From NCBI GenBank assembly GCA_041399155.1, contig JAWKTI010000004.1, positions 310,001 to 374,000 of the forward strand: 64,000 bases of DNA, in the 5' to 3' direction. This document shows, in pieces, positions 50,855 to 59,715 of this stretch. How positions within the stretch are numbered: position 1 is the first letter of the stretch; each line of letters starts with the position of its first letter. The position numbers and the translations under genes were made by a program. The DNA is from Zavarzinella sp. Its GTDB lineage: Bacteria; Planctomycetota; Planctomycetia; Gemmatales; Gemmataceae. The notes below the pieces were generated by a model. It was not told the origin of the DNA, ran no database searches, and saw only the letters and a list, made by a program, of their open reading frames with translations.

Positions 50855-52429
50855 TTGATTCGATATTTTACACTGGCAGCCGCCAGTTTGCTGGCTCTGC
50901 TTCCCAGCGTAGGTTTTGGCCACTTTTTGTACATTGTGCCCAAAGAAAAAGAAATTCAGGTCATTTTCAGCGATTCATTAGAACCTGATGAGAATGTACC
51001 GATTGAAAAAATTGCCAAGTTCGGCTTAATGCAGTTCGAAAATGGCAAATCGGTGGCAGTGGCACTGAAGAAAAAAGAGCACCACCTGTCTGCAGAACCC
51101 ACCGCACCGGGCATTCTGCATGGTTCTGTCACTTATGGCGTGCTGAAACGTGGCGAAGGGAAGCCGTTTTTGCTGCAGTACCACGCGAAAGCGATTATCG
51201 GCAAGCAAAAACCCGCTATCGGCAAGTCTGTTCCTGTAGAAATAAACTGGATGCGAGACAAATCGGGCAGCCAGTTGCAATTTCTGGCTGCGGGCGAACC
51301 GGTGAAAGGTGTGGAAATTACCGTCAAACACAGTGGGGACAAAAGCGATAAGTTCACCACAGACGATAAAGGGTATACTCCGGTCTTCGCCGCCACCGGA
51401 ATGATCGCTGCGTGGGGGAAGGTTTCTACCGCAAAAACAGGCGAACTCGAAGGCATGAAGTATGAAGAACAGCGTGACTACGCCACTTTAGTGGTTAATA
51501 CGGAAGATTCAGTGGTGAAAACAAAGTTGAATAGCTACCCTGCACTGCCGAAAGGCGTTTCCAGCCTGGGTGCCTGTACGTTAGATGGCTACATTTACGT
51601 CTACGGTGGACATTGCAGCAAAGCCCACACGTATTCAAAAGACACAACTTTAGGAACTTTTCATCGCCTGAAGCTGGATGGTGGCCAAAACTGGGAAAAA
51701 CTGGCAGAAGGGCCCCATCTGCAAGGGTTGGCACTGGTTGCCCACAGTGGCAAAATTTATCGGATCGCGGGCACCCAGCCACGGAATGCGGAAGGTGAAA
51801 AAACTGATATGTATTCAGTGGATTCCTTCGCCAGCTATGATCCTGAAACCGGCAAGTGGACCGACCTGCCTTCGTTGCCTGCGGGCCGTTCTTCCCACGA
51901 TGCCGTGGTGGTTGGCGACACCCTGTACGTAGTAGGTGGCTGGCAAATGAATGGCAAAGATGCCAAATCTACCTGGCACAACACTTACCTGACGATTAAC
52001 CTGAATGCACAGGAAATGAAGTGGGAAAGCCACTCACAACCATTCGTGCTTCGTGCACTGATTGCCGCTACCCATGAAAGCAAAATCTTCGTGTTGGGTG
52101 GGATGGATGCGGAAGGTGGCCTGAAACGCACAGTGAATGTGCTGGATACTAAAACCAAAAGCTGGTCGACCAGTACCGATCTGCCCACGGGCACGATGAG
52201 TGGGTTTTCGTCTGCCGCACTCAGCCTTGATGGAAAATTGTACGTAAGTCCTGCTGATGGAACACTTTACGAGTTTACCAAAGAAGAAAAGTGGAAGCAA
52301 TTAACTGACCTGCACCACACCCGTATTGTGCACCGTCTGGTGCCCGGAAAGGCAAAAGAAATGATCTTTCTGGGTGGGGCATCCCGCAACGGACCCGTGG
52401 CAGAAGTAGAAAGCTACGTGGTGAAGTAA
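50855..52429 (+). CDS. DUF4198 domain fused to Kelch beta-propeller, secreted
   Basis: A 524-residue protein with a signal peptide (MIRYFTLAAASLLALLPSVGFG). Residues 23-220 are DUF4198-like (GHFLYIVPKEKEIQVIF, PVKGVEITVKHSGDKSDKF), paralogous to the protein at 4246-4908. Residues 225-524 form a Kelch propeller (GACTLDGYIYVYGGH, LPAGRSSHDAVVVGDTLYVVGG, AATHESKIFVLGGMD, GLSLDGKLYVSPADGT-like units). The start is TTG at 50855 with AGGAG 8 nt upstream. The fusion is unusual and suggests metal-linked surface binding, but no function is known. Confidence 0.85.
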   Translation: MIRYFTLAAASLLALLPSVGFGHFLYIVPKEKEIQVIFSDSLEPDENVPIEKIAKFGLMQFENGKSVAVALKKKEHHLSAEPTAPGILHGSVTYGVLKRGEGKPFLLQYHAKAIIGKQKPAIGKSVPVEINWMRDKSGSQLQFLAAGEPVKGVEITVKHSGDKSDKFTTDDKGYTPVFAATGMIAAWGKVSTAKTGELEGMKYEEQRDYATLVVNTEDSVVKTKLNSYPALPKGVSSLGACTLDGYIYVYGGHCSKAHTYSKDTTLGTFHRLKLDGGQNWEKLAEGPHLQGLALVAHSGKIYRIAGTQPRNAEGEKTDMYSVDSFASYDPETGKWTDLPSLPAGRSSHDAVVVGDTLYVVGGWQMNGKDAKSTWHNTYLTINLNAQEMKWESHSQPFVLRALIAATHESKIFVLGGMDAEGGLKRTVNVLDTKTKSWSTSTDLPTGTMSGFSSAALSLDGKLYVSPADGTLYEFTKEEKWKQLTDLHHTRIVHRLVPGKAKEMIFLGGASRNGPVAEVESYVVK

Positions 52430-52608
52430 ACTGTACGAAGAAGCAAACGGGGTGTTTTTTCCCGATTTCTTCCCCAATTTTTCTTCAAATTCTGATAAAT
52501 TAACTTCCAGGTGCGATCCCGCCGATACTACCTGTTCAAGGCATCTTCGCACGATGGAACGCCAGTGACCCAGCAGGATGCTGAACTTTTGCCATCCACA
52601 GGGATACC

Positions 52609-53400
52609 ATGGCCGATTCAGACTGGTCCAGTTACAAACAACTTCGTGGGCAGGAATTACCTGAACAAATTCCGTTCCGTGGTTGCACTTACCAGCGTGT
52701 GACCCACTTTAAGCGAGATTTTTACGCTGCAACTGGGCTGTACGAACTGCACAGCAACCCCACCGGTGCGGCTGTTCCGGACAAAATAGTATTAAAAATT
52801 TATCATCAGGCACCCTGGTGTAAAATCCCACTTGGGTGGCTGGGCCGGATGCTGGCCAATCGCGAACTATATTACCAGACCAAGGTGCTCGGCATTCCCA
52901 ACGTGGTGCAGGTGCTGGAACGTTTCGGAGAAACGGGCTTCATCCGCGAATATATCCCTGGATGCCACCTGCGGGAGTATCGCAAAACAGGAAACTTGCC
53001 CACCAAAGAGTTCTATCTTCGGCTGGAGCAGGCACTTACGGCGATTCATGCCCAGGGTTTTTCCCACAACGACCTGAGCAAGGCAGAGAACATTCTGGTG
53101 GATCAGCAGGGAATGCCAGTAATTATCGATTTCCAGATTGCCCACTGTTTCAGCTCGCGGTTACGGCCATTGCACCACCTGTTACGAAAAGTGCTGGGAT
53201 ACATGCAAAGTGTCGACTGCTACCACCTGCGGAAGCATCGGATGAAAGACCGGCCGCAAGACTTTACCAATGAAGAACTTACGGCAAAAAACCAAAAGGG
53301 TTTCCTGTTGCGTCTGCACGCGAATCTGATCCGAAAACCGTACCGCGCAGTTCGCCACGCCGTGGTTCTGCCACTGATCAAGAACAAAGCCCGCGTTTAG
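52609..53400 (+). CDS. Protein-kinase-like (RIO/Kdo-kinase-type) protein
   Basis: A 263-residue protein with the conserved catalytic pair of atypical kinases: HNDLSKAENILV (catalytic loop, Asp in HND) and VIIDFQIAHCF (metal-binding DFQ). A Lys in KIVLKIYH could be the ATP anchor, and ANRELYYQTKVLGIPNVVQVLERFGETGFIREYIPG is the hinge region. This pattern resembles RIO-type and LPS core (WaaP/InaA) kinases that phosphorylate sugars or proteins. A GC-rich terminator follows. The substrate is unknown. Confidence 0.72.
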   Translation: MADSDWSSYKQLRGQELPEQIPFRGCTYQRVTHFKRDFYAATGLYELHSNPTGAAVPDKIVLKIYHQAPWCKIPLGWLGRMLANRELYYQTKVLGIPNVVQVLERFGETGFIREYIPGCHLREYRKTGNLPTKEFYLRLEQALTAIHAQGFSHNDLSKAENILVDQQGMPVIIDFQIAHCFSSRLRPLHHLLRKVLGYMQSVDCYHLRKHRMKDRPQDFTNEELTAKNQKGFLLRLHANLIRKPYRAVRHAVVLPLIKNKARV

Positions 53401-53414
53401 GGTCAAACAAGTGG

Positions 53415-53440
53415 CAGCGGCATCCTGCCGCTGGTTTTTC
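53415..53440 (+). terminator. Rho-independent terminator after the kinase-like gene
   Basis: CAGCGGCA (53415-53422) pairs perfectly with TGCCGCTG (53426-53433) across a 3-nt loop, followed by GTTTTTC. Confidence 0.8.
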
Positions 53441-53496
53441 TTGTTCACCGGCTGGAAGCCGATGCCACCTTGTGTAATGTCACTTGAGATTGCCTG

Positions 53497-54162
53497 ATGC
53501 GATTGTATGTGCCCCCGGTTCCATTGAATTCGAATTTTTCAGTGGAAGATATGCCCGGCGCTGTCAAAATCAGCTGGACTGTCAAGCCGCACACCCTGGG
53601 ACGAATCTTTGCGATTGTCTGCATTTCAGCATTTCTGGTATTCATGACTTCAATATGGCTTAATGTTTTTCAACAGTTTGCTTTGAACCCGTCTACTATC
53701 TTTTTTCTGGTCTTTACAGCATTATCAATGGTATGGATAACTGGTATTAGCATTGTTGTTGCCCTGCCCCTACGTCCGGAGTCCATCACCATGGATATAG
53801 ATTCGCTCACCCACTACATAGGCACAGCTGCAACGGCACAAAAGTTTGTCGCTTCGCAGTTCATTGGCAGAAAGACAATGAGAAACAATCAGGAAATGAT
53901 CCATCGATTTGTAACGCTTGGCGAATTATTCCGAAGCAGAAAGCCAAAAACCTATCTGCGGAAACATATTGACAAAATTGCGTTACACGGCACTGGCCAG
54001 TCCCAGCGACTTGCGATTGACATTGGTGCGGACCGCATTGAGATCGGCGCTGGGCTAAGAGAACCAGAACGCGAATGGCTCCACGACATCCTGCTTCATT
54101 GGTGGGAAAGCAAAGAATACAGCGGTCTGGTGATAAATTATGACGAGCAATCAAAGAGATGA
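53497..54162 (+). CDS. Orphan membrane protein
   Basis: A 221-residue protein with two central transmembrane helices (IFAIVCISAFLVFMTSIWL and IFFLVFTALSMVWITGISIVV) and a soluble C-terminal half with a charged segment (FIGRKTMRNNQEMIHRFVTLGELFRSRKPK). The family is not recognised. The ATG at 53497 lacks a clear Shine-Dalgarno. It precedes another orphan gene, with lower GC than hslV nearby. Confidence 0.6.
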   Translation: MRLYVPPVPLNSNFSVEDMPGAVKISWTVKPHTLGRIFAIVCISAFLVFMTSIWLNVFQQFALNPSTIFFLVFTALSMVWITGISIVVALPLRPESITMDIDSLTHYIGTAATAQKFVASQFIGRKTMRNNQEMIHRFVTLGELFRSRKPKTYLRKHIDKIALHGTGQSQRLAIDIGADRIEIGAGLREPEREWLHDILLHWWESKEYSGLVINYDEQSKR

Positions 54163-54202
54163 TCGACCAGCTTGAGCCTTGGATGAAGAAAGATCTAAAT
54201 GA

Positions 54203-54631
54203 ATGAAAATGTTTACGTTTGTGCCGTTCATCGGCTCGTTACCTCTTCAATTTGGGATGACCCCAGACGAAGTCACAGCTCTGATAGGCCCACCTATCAG
54301 AACGTTTTCCGATCCCTTTGGAAATCGATCCGAATCAAGATCAGGCTACTCGCTGGGTTACGATGCAAATTCTGGACTGCTCACCGAAGCTGTCTTCTCA
54401 AAGGGTGATTTGTATTTCCAAGGTGTGAATCTCCTTTCGATCGCCGACTTGATCGATTATCTTCGGAAATTTGACGATTCGCCGCAGTCAGCAGTAGGCG
54501 TGATCTTTTTTTTGAAACTTGGTCTGAGTCTAACGGGCTTTTATGTCGGCGAAGAGGATCAAAAATCAATCAGCCTAACTAGAGCGGACCACTGGGACGA
54601 GTTCCTTGAAGACTTCGTCCCGTTTGAATAG
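54203..54631 (+). CDS. Orphan hypothetical protein, immunity-protein-like composition
   Basis: A 142-residue acidic protein with a mixed alpha/beta pattern (TFVPFIGSLPLQFGMTPDEVTALIG, LTEAVFSKGDLYFQGVNLLSIADLIDYLRKF, WDEFLEDFVPFE). It lacks signal and membrane segments. The size, acidity and GMTPDEV-type start resemble immunity proteins and other small accessory proteins in bacteria, but I assign no family. It follows the orphan membrane protein by 40 nt. Confidence 0.5.
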   Translation: MKMFTFVPFIGSLPLQFGMTPDEVTALIGPPIRTFSDPFGNRSESRSGYSLGYDANSGLLTEAVFSKGDLYFQGVNLLSIADLIDYLRKFDDSPQSAVGVIFFLKLGLSLTGFYVGEEDQKSISLTRADHWDEFLEDFVPFE

Positions 54632-55156
54632 CAACGATTCTCGCAATTTGCTTTATCTTTCTTGTGGTCAGGCACCCGAAATGAAGAAATGAGAGGGGTG
54701 CTCCCACTGCTACGGTGGCACAGTTGAGCAGGCTCGCAGGGACCTTTTTGCCCAATAACCTTGTGTTCTGATATTTGTCTGATCGTTATTTGGCAAAAAT
54801 TCATCAGAAAATTGCAAATCGAGCAAGTTATTGCCAAATAAAGAGTTACGTCAGTCGTCATGGCCAGAATCAGTTCTACTTCAAACAATAATGGCCAGTA
54901 AGCAACATCACGTGGATATATTATATTATCTGGAAATAATTCCAGATGTTCCAGCTTGGAACGTTTTGACCACCGTGGGGGACTATTTTCAATGCCCCAC
55001 ACAGATTTTATTGACGGGCATCTAGCCTCCCTTTTTCCCACGTGGGTACAATAAAGCGCTTTCCGAAAAACGAGAACTATTTCAGATGGTATCCCGTTGC
55101 TGGTAGGAATGATCGACCACGAACGGTGGGTGAAGGTAACCAAAGGCGGAAGTAAC
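54632..55156. other. Non-coding spacer before hslV
   Basis: About 525 bp without a credible coding frame. It contains an 11-bp inverted repeat (TTATTTGGCAA at 54786-54796 and TTGCCAAATAA at 54831-54841) and a CCCACGTGGG palindrome at 55037-55046. The hslV promoter should lie in its right part. Confidence 0.5.
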
Positions 55157-55708
55157 GTGCAGCAGACGATGGACATGCAATTTCGGGCAACCACAATCCT
55201 GGCCGTGCGGCACCAGGGCAAAAGCGCCATTGGTGGTGATGGCCAGGTAACGCTGGGCCCGATGGTGATGAAGAACGACGCCCACAAGATTCGTCGATTG
55301 TACGATGGTAAAGTGGCAGTGGGCTTTGCAGGTGCCAGTGCCGATGCGTTTGCATTGCTGGAACGTTTCGAAGCCAAACTGCGCGATTTTCAAGGGTCTG
55401 TCCCACGTGCTGCGACAGAATTAGCCAAAGACTGGCGAACCGATCGTGCGTTGCGTCGGCTGGAAGCAATGATGATTGCAATGGATCGCAACCACCTGCT
55501 GCTGATCAGCGGGACGGGCGACGTCATTCAGCCCACGGACGATATTCTGGCGATTGGTTCTGGTGGTGGGTTTGCATTGTCAGCCGCACGTGCGTTGGTA
55601 AAACATTCCACCCTGCCTGCGGAAGAGATTGTGCGTGCGTCGCTGAATATTGCTGGCGAAATTTGCATTTACACCAACCAGAACATTGATGTGGTGAGTT
55701 TGGATTAA
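55157..55708 (+). CDS. hslV: HslV protease subunit (ClpQ)
   Basis: The proteolytic subunit of the HslUV ATP-dependent protease, 183 residues with the chosen start. The mature Thr nucleophile is in ATTILAVRHQGKSAIGGDGQVTLG, with KVAVGFAGASADAFALLERFE and LAIGSGGGFALSAARAL typical of HslV; N-terminal residues are removed. I chose GTG at 55157 because GGCGGAAG lies 6 nt upstream; ATG codons at 55169 and 55175 and an in-frame TTG at 55097 are alternatives. hslU follows after 70 nt, forming the operon. Confidence 0.92.
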   Translation: MQQTMDMQFRATTILAVRHQGKSAIGGDGQVTLGPMVMKNDAHKIRRLYDGKVAVGFAGASADAFALLERFEAKLRDFQGSVPRAATELAKDWRTDRALRRLEAMMIAMDRNHLLLISGTGDVIQPTDDILAIGSGGGFALSAARALVKHSTLPAEEIVRASLNIAGEICIYTNQNIDVVSLD

Positions 55709-55778
55709 CCGGAACAAATGCTCCACACCCCGGGCTGCTTTTGGGCACCCACGTGCGGCAAAAATACAGAGGATGAAG

Positions 55779-57116
55779 ATGAACATGACCCCCCGACAAA
55801 TCGTGCAGGAACTGGATCGATATATCGTAGGTCAGCACGATGCCAAAAAAGCAGTGGCTGTGGCTATCCGCAATCGCTGGCGCAGACAGCAACTTTCGGA
55901 AGAGTTACGCAAAGACATTACACCCAAGAATATTATTCTGATTGGTCCCACTGGTGTGGGGAAAACAGAAATTGCCCGCCGATTAGCCACGTTGGTGGGG
56001 GCACCATTTGTGAAAGTGGAAGCCACCAAGTTTACTGAAGTGGGCTACGTTGGCCGCGATTGCGAAAGCATTATTCGCGACTTAACCGAAATTGCCGTGG
56101 GTTTAGTGAAGCAGGAACAACGCGTTGAGGTGGCTGAAAAAGCCAAAGAACAGGTGAATGAACGCCTGCTGGATATGCTGGTCGCACCGAAGGATCAGTG
56201 GTTGCCACCGGAAGACACAGATGAAGCCGCCCGCAGAGAACGCACGCGGGAGAAGTTTCGCCAGATGCTGTTAAATGGCGAACTTGAAGACCGCAAAGTG
56301 GAATTGCAGGTAGAAAACAAAGCAATTCCCGTGGGCATTTTTTCATCCACCGGTGGGATGGAACAGATGGACATGAACTTGCAGGACATGTTCGAACGGA
56401 TGATGCCCAAATCGACGCAGCCGCGTCAGATTACGGTGGCGGAAGCCCGCAAGATTCTGCTGGAAAATGAAACGGAATCGCTGATTGACCGTGGCACGCT
56501 GCACGAGAAGGCAGTGGCCTTAGTTGAGAATCAGGGGATTGTGTTTCTCGATGAAATTGACAAAGTGTGCGTACAGGGTTCCAGCAGTGGGCCGGATGTC
56601 AGCAGGCAGGGCGTGCAACGCGATCTGCTGCCGATTGTGGAAGGCACCACCGTGAATACCAAGTACGGGCAGGTACGCACCGATCATATTCTGTTTATTG
56701 CCGCAGGTGCGTTCCATGTAGCCAAACCAGCCGATCTGATGCCGGAATTGCAGGGAAGATTCCCCATCCGGGTGGAACTGACTGATTTAACGCGAGACGA
56801 TTTCCTTCGGATTCTGACAGAGCCGAAGCACGCGATCACCAAGCAGTATGCCCAACTGCTTGCCACGGAAGGGGTGCAGGTGGAATTCAGCCAGGATGGA
56901 ATTGAAGCACTGGGCGATATTGCATTTGAAGTAAACCGCACTGCACAGAATATCGGTGCCCGCCGACTGCATACCATCATGGAAAAAGTGGTGGAAGAGA
57001 TCAGTTTCGACGCACCCGACCAGGTGGCGAAAAAGGTGGTGATTGATGCGAAGTATGTGCAGGAACGCCTGGGGAATATTGTGAAGAACGAAGATCTGAG
57101 CAAATATATTCTGTAG
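55779..57116 (+). CDS. hslU: HslU unfoldase (ClpY)
   Basis: The AAA+ hexameric partner of HslV, about 445 residues. The N-terminus MTPRQIVQELDRYIVGQHDAKKAVAVAIRNRWRR is typical; Walker A GPTGVGKT lies near residues 56-63, GYVGRDCESI is the pore loop, GIVFLDEIDKV is Walker B, LQGRFPIRVEL holds the sensor region, and the C-terminus ends in the HslV-docking tail (EDLSKYIL). It begins at ATG 55779 or 55785, following GAGGA, with ATG 55773 overlapping the ribosome-binding site. Confidence 0.95.
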   Translation: MNMTPRQIVQELDRYIVGQHDAKKAVAVAIRNRWRRQQLSEELRKDITPKNIILIGPTGVGKTEIARRLATLVGAPFVKVEATKFTEVGYVGRDCESIIRDLTEIAVGLVKQEQRVEVAEKAKEQVNERLLDMLVAPKDQWLPPEDTDEAARRERTREKFRQMLLNGELEDRKVELQVENKAIPVGIFSSTGGMEQMDMNLQDMFERMMPKSTQPRQITVAEARKILLENETESLIDRGTLHEKAVALVENQGIVFLDEIDKVCVQGSSSGPDVSRQGVQRDLLPIVEGTTVNTKYGQVRTDHILFIAAGAFHVAKPADLMPELQGRFPIRVELTDLTRDDFLRILTEPKHAITKQYAQLLATEGVQVEFSQDGIEALGDIAFEVNRTAQNIGARRLHTIMEKVVEEISFDAPDQVAKKVVIDAKYVQERLGNIVKNEDLSKYIL

Positions 57117-57140
57117 GCAAACACTCTTCACTGAAAAGGC

Positions 57141-58322
57141 TTATTTCTCTTTCTTCAGGCTGGCTGGGGTAGCAACGGTTCTAGGTTGTAACCGCACCAG
57201 TTTCAACTGAGCTTCACGAGCCACCACAGAAGCGGGTGCTGTTCGGACAGCACGCTCAAAATAAAGTGCTGCAGCATGTTGCTCGCCTTTTTCCAGAAAT
57301 GATTCTGCCAGATACAGATACGATTCTGCAAGCTTTTCATTGAGGCTGATCGTTGCTGCTTCCAGTTTGGCTGGGTCGGCATGGATATCAGCCACCATGT
57401 CGCGGGCAATTTTCCCTTCCGGGGTGTCTGCGTGCAGGCTTTCGATCAGTCGGCAGACTTCCAGCGCATCGTGGTAGCGTTCTTTCTGGTATGCTGTTTT
57501 GGCCTGCACCAGTAAATCACGCACCTGACGTTGTTCCTGATTGGCTTGAGCTGTAAAGATCTCGTGATCTGCCGGAAATTCTTTGGCACTGGCCAGAGCA
57601 GCTTTGGTGCCGGCAAATCGCAGTTGCAGATCGGTCAACAGGTCGGCTGCCGTATCGTTATCCCCACGCTTCACCACTTGCTGGATCCGCACCAGGCGGG
57701 CAGCGGCCAGTTGATCGATTTCCGCCTGAAGTAGTTTTGCCTTCTTCTGAATTGTGCGTTCTTTGCCATCTTTCAGAATGAGCTGCAGGTGCTGCATTGC
57801 CAGCAGATAGTTTCCTTCTTCAACTGCCTTCTCGGCTGCTTCCTGTTTCTGCACCATCCAGGTGGGGGTGGCTTGTTCAATAATTTTCTGCAGTTGGCCA
57901 TCAAGGGCTTTGACATCCTGATAACCTTCGATGAAGCCCACGATTTTGCCATCGGGCGATGCGATTACCATCGTGGGGTAAAGTTTGATCTGCAGAGCGG
58001 ATACCAGACGTGGAAACAGCGATGCATTGACCTTCAAAGGCACAAAATGCTGGTTCAGTTTGTCAATGATGCCTTTGTCCGCAAAGGTTTCCTGTTCCAG
58101 TCGGCGGCAATGGATGCACGTATCCGTCTGAAATTCCACAAACATTGGCAGGTCTTTATCGGCAGATTCCTTTCTGGCAGAATCGTAATCTGCACGCCAC
58201 TTGATTTGTGGTACGTCCTGGGAAAATCCATTAATTGGAGCCCATAGCAGACTGGCGGCACCAACAACAAGTAACATTAACGTGGGACCAGGCACCACGT
58301 TTCGTGTGAGAAAGCAATTCAA
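57141..58322 (-). CDS. Secreted thioredoxin-fold (DUF255-like) and TPR-like protein
   Basis: A 393-residue protein with a signal peptide (LMLLVVGAASLLWAPINGFSQ) and a thioredoxin-like domain with TCIHCRRLEQETF (CxxC-type active site) and YPTMVIASPDGKIVG. The C-terminal half is helical with TPR-like units (EEGNYLLAMQHLQLILKDG, KERYHDALEVCRLIESL). The start is TTG at 58322 with GGAGG 6 nt upstream; the ATG at 58391 would overlap xerC. It lies 13 nt downstream of xerC on the same strand, so they may be cotranscribed. It is likely a periplasmic thiol-disulfide protein. Confidence 0.8.
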   Translation of the reverse strand: MNCFLTRNVVPGPTLMLLVVGAASLLWAPINGFSQDVPQIKWRADYDSARKESADKDLPMFVEFQTDTCIHCRRLEQETFADKGIIDKLNQHFVPLKVNASLFPRLVSALQIKLYPTMVIASPDGKIVGFIEGYQDVKALDGQLQKIIEQATPTWMVQKQEAAEKAVEEGNYLLAMQHLQLILKDGKERTIQKKAKLLQAEIDQLAAARLVRIQQVVKRGDNDTAADLLTDLQLRFAGTKAALASAKEFPADHEIFTAQANQEQRQVRDLLVQAKTAYQKERYHDALEVCRLIESLHADTPEGKIARDMVADIHADPAKLEAATISLNEKLAESYLYLAESFLEKGEQHAAALYFERAVRTAPASVVAREAQLKLVRLQPRTVATPASLKKEK

Positions 58323-58335
58323 GATTTTCCTCCGC

Positions 58336-59247
58336 TTACGCCCTGGGATGGGATTTTCGATAACTTTCCTGCAACCTCTGTGTCGAGACATGTGTGTATA
58401 CCTGGGTGGTCGTCAGGTTTTTATGGCCCAGCAATTCCTGCACCCCGCGAATGTCCGCGCCTGCATCCAGCAGATGAGTGGCAAAGGAATGCCGTATCGT
58501 ATGGGGCGATGTTTTCGGATCGAGACCTGTTTCCTGCAGATACTTTTCCAGTAATCTGCCCACGCTCCGCGTGGATAACCGCGTCGCCAGTTTGTTCAGA
58601 AAAACCGCAGGTGATCGTTTCCCAACAGCTTCCAGCATCTGTTCCCGTGCAACCAGCCAGCGACGAATTGCATGCACGCAATAGTCGCCCAGTAAGGCCA
58701 GTCGTTCTTTTTTCCCTTTGCCACGTACCGTCACCAGACCTTCCGAAAGTTCCAGGTCATCCAGGTTCAGGCCCACCAGTTCGCCCACCCGCAAGCCTGC
58801 GGAATAAAGCGTTTCCAGAATCGCGTGGTCTCGCAAGCCCAATGCCGTTTCGTATCCCGGGGCATCAAGTAACCGCTGAATGTCGTCCACACTCAGAAAA
58901 TGTGGTAGTTTGCGATCGGCCTTTGGACTGCGTAACCCTTCCGCGGGATTCACGGTAATTACACCCGCCCGGCACAGGAAGCGTAACCACGATCGAACTG
59001 CTGCCATTCGCCTGGCAATGGTGGTTTTTGCGTAGCCCTGTTCATGAAGCCAGGCCTGATAAGCCCGGATCAACCGGGTGGTGATTTCTAAGGGGGCAAT
59101 GCTCTTATTGCCACTTCGCTCTCGAAAAAACTCCACGGCCTGGTGCAGATCTTCCCGATACGATTTGACCGTATAATTCGATGAGTTTTTCTCCAGCGAC
59201 AGGTACCGCATGAAGTCCGCGAGATAGCTATCCATCGTCTTCATCAT
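58336..59247 (-). CDS. xerC: Tyrosine recombinase XerC/XerD-type
   Basis: A 303-residue site-specific recombinase with the complete catalytic set: Arg153 (YSAGLRVGEL), Lys177/179 (RGKGKKER), His249-Arg252 (PHTIRHSFATHLL), His275 (LLGHKNLTTTQ) and nucleophile Tyr284 (QVYTHVSTQ). The N-terminal SAM-like domain (MDSYLADFMRYLSLEKNSSN) is standard. Length matches chromosomal XerC/XerD that resolve dimers at dif. It is a neighbour of hslVU, as codV-clpQ-clpY in Firmicutes, but here on the opposite strand. It lacks the extra patch of integron integrases, so it is not IntI. Confidence 0.9.
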   Translation of the reverse strand: MMKTMDSYLADFMRYLSLEKNSSNYTVKSYREDLHQAVEFFRERSGNKSIAPLEITTRLIRAYQAWLHEQGYAKTTIARRMAAVRSWLRFLCRAGVITVNPAEGLRSPKADRKLPHFLSVDDIQRLLDAPGYETALGLRDHAILETLYSAGLRVGELVGLNLDDLELSEGLVTVRGKGKKERLALLGDYCVHAIRRWLVAREQMLEAVGKRSPAVFLNKLATRLSTRSVGRLLEKYLQETGLDPKTSPHTIRHSFATHLLDAGADIRGVQELLGHKNLTTTQVYTHVSTQRLQESYRKSHPRA

Positions 59248-59256
59248 GCCCTCGCG

Positions 59257-59526
59257 TCATTCCGGGTCCGGCGTTGCAATCATGTAGCTGGATTCTTCGC
59301 TTTGCTGCCGGGCACGCTGGATCAGCACAGAAGCATCAAACCAGGAGAGGGCCACCTCAGGGTTGGCGGCAGCTTCTCGAATTGCCTGGGCCAGTTCCGT
59401 CCGACTTTCCTGATCGTAAACGTACACATGGCGAATACTGTTTTTCACTAGTACAAGTATATTGACCGCTTGTGCCACGTTTTGCTCCATGCTCTTGCAA
59501 CATTCCATTCCCACCATGTCCATCAT
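59257..59526 (-). CDS. Small hypothetical protein upstream of xerC
   Basis: An 89-residue protein beginning MMDMVGMECC and having a C-terminal helical region (SRTELAQAIREAAANPEVALSWFDASVLIQRARQQ). The family is not recognised. The exact start is unclear: ATG codons at 59526, 59517, 59508 and 59490 are in frame. It ends 9 nt before xerC on the same strand, so it is probably the first gene of that transcript. An upstream in-frame start at 59820 would overlap the divergent isomerase gene. Confidence 0.55.
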   Translation of the reverse strand: MMDMVGMECCKSMEQNVAQAVNILVLVKNSIRHVYVYDQESRTELAQAIREAAANPEVALSWFDASVLIQRARQQSEESSYMIATPDPE

Positions 59527-59715
59527 GGCACACCGTTCAAAAAGCGACAGACCGATTCGCCCACGTGGGGGAAATCTCCCAGGAATTGAGTACGGGATAA
59601 TAGTTTTTCGCCTGTTAAACAATTTTGAAGGTTGACAAGCATTGCGCCAGCATTTCCAATAGTACAGGATGTACCACGAACAACCGGCCAAAAGATACCG
59701 GTCAGGAGATAATTC

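Noticed and set aside
54559..55377. Minus-strand open frame of 272 codons across the hslV promoter
   Set aside because: It is antisense to hslV, has no start signals, and its product has no family pattern.
58336..59247. XerC-like gene as the integron integrase for the left-end array
   Set aside because: All motifs match XerC/XerD, and the extra region typical of IntI is absent. It is also 56 kb from the array.
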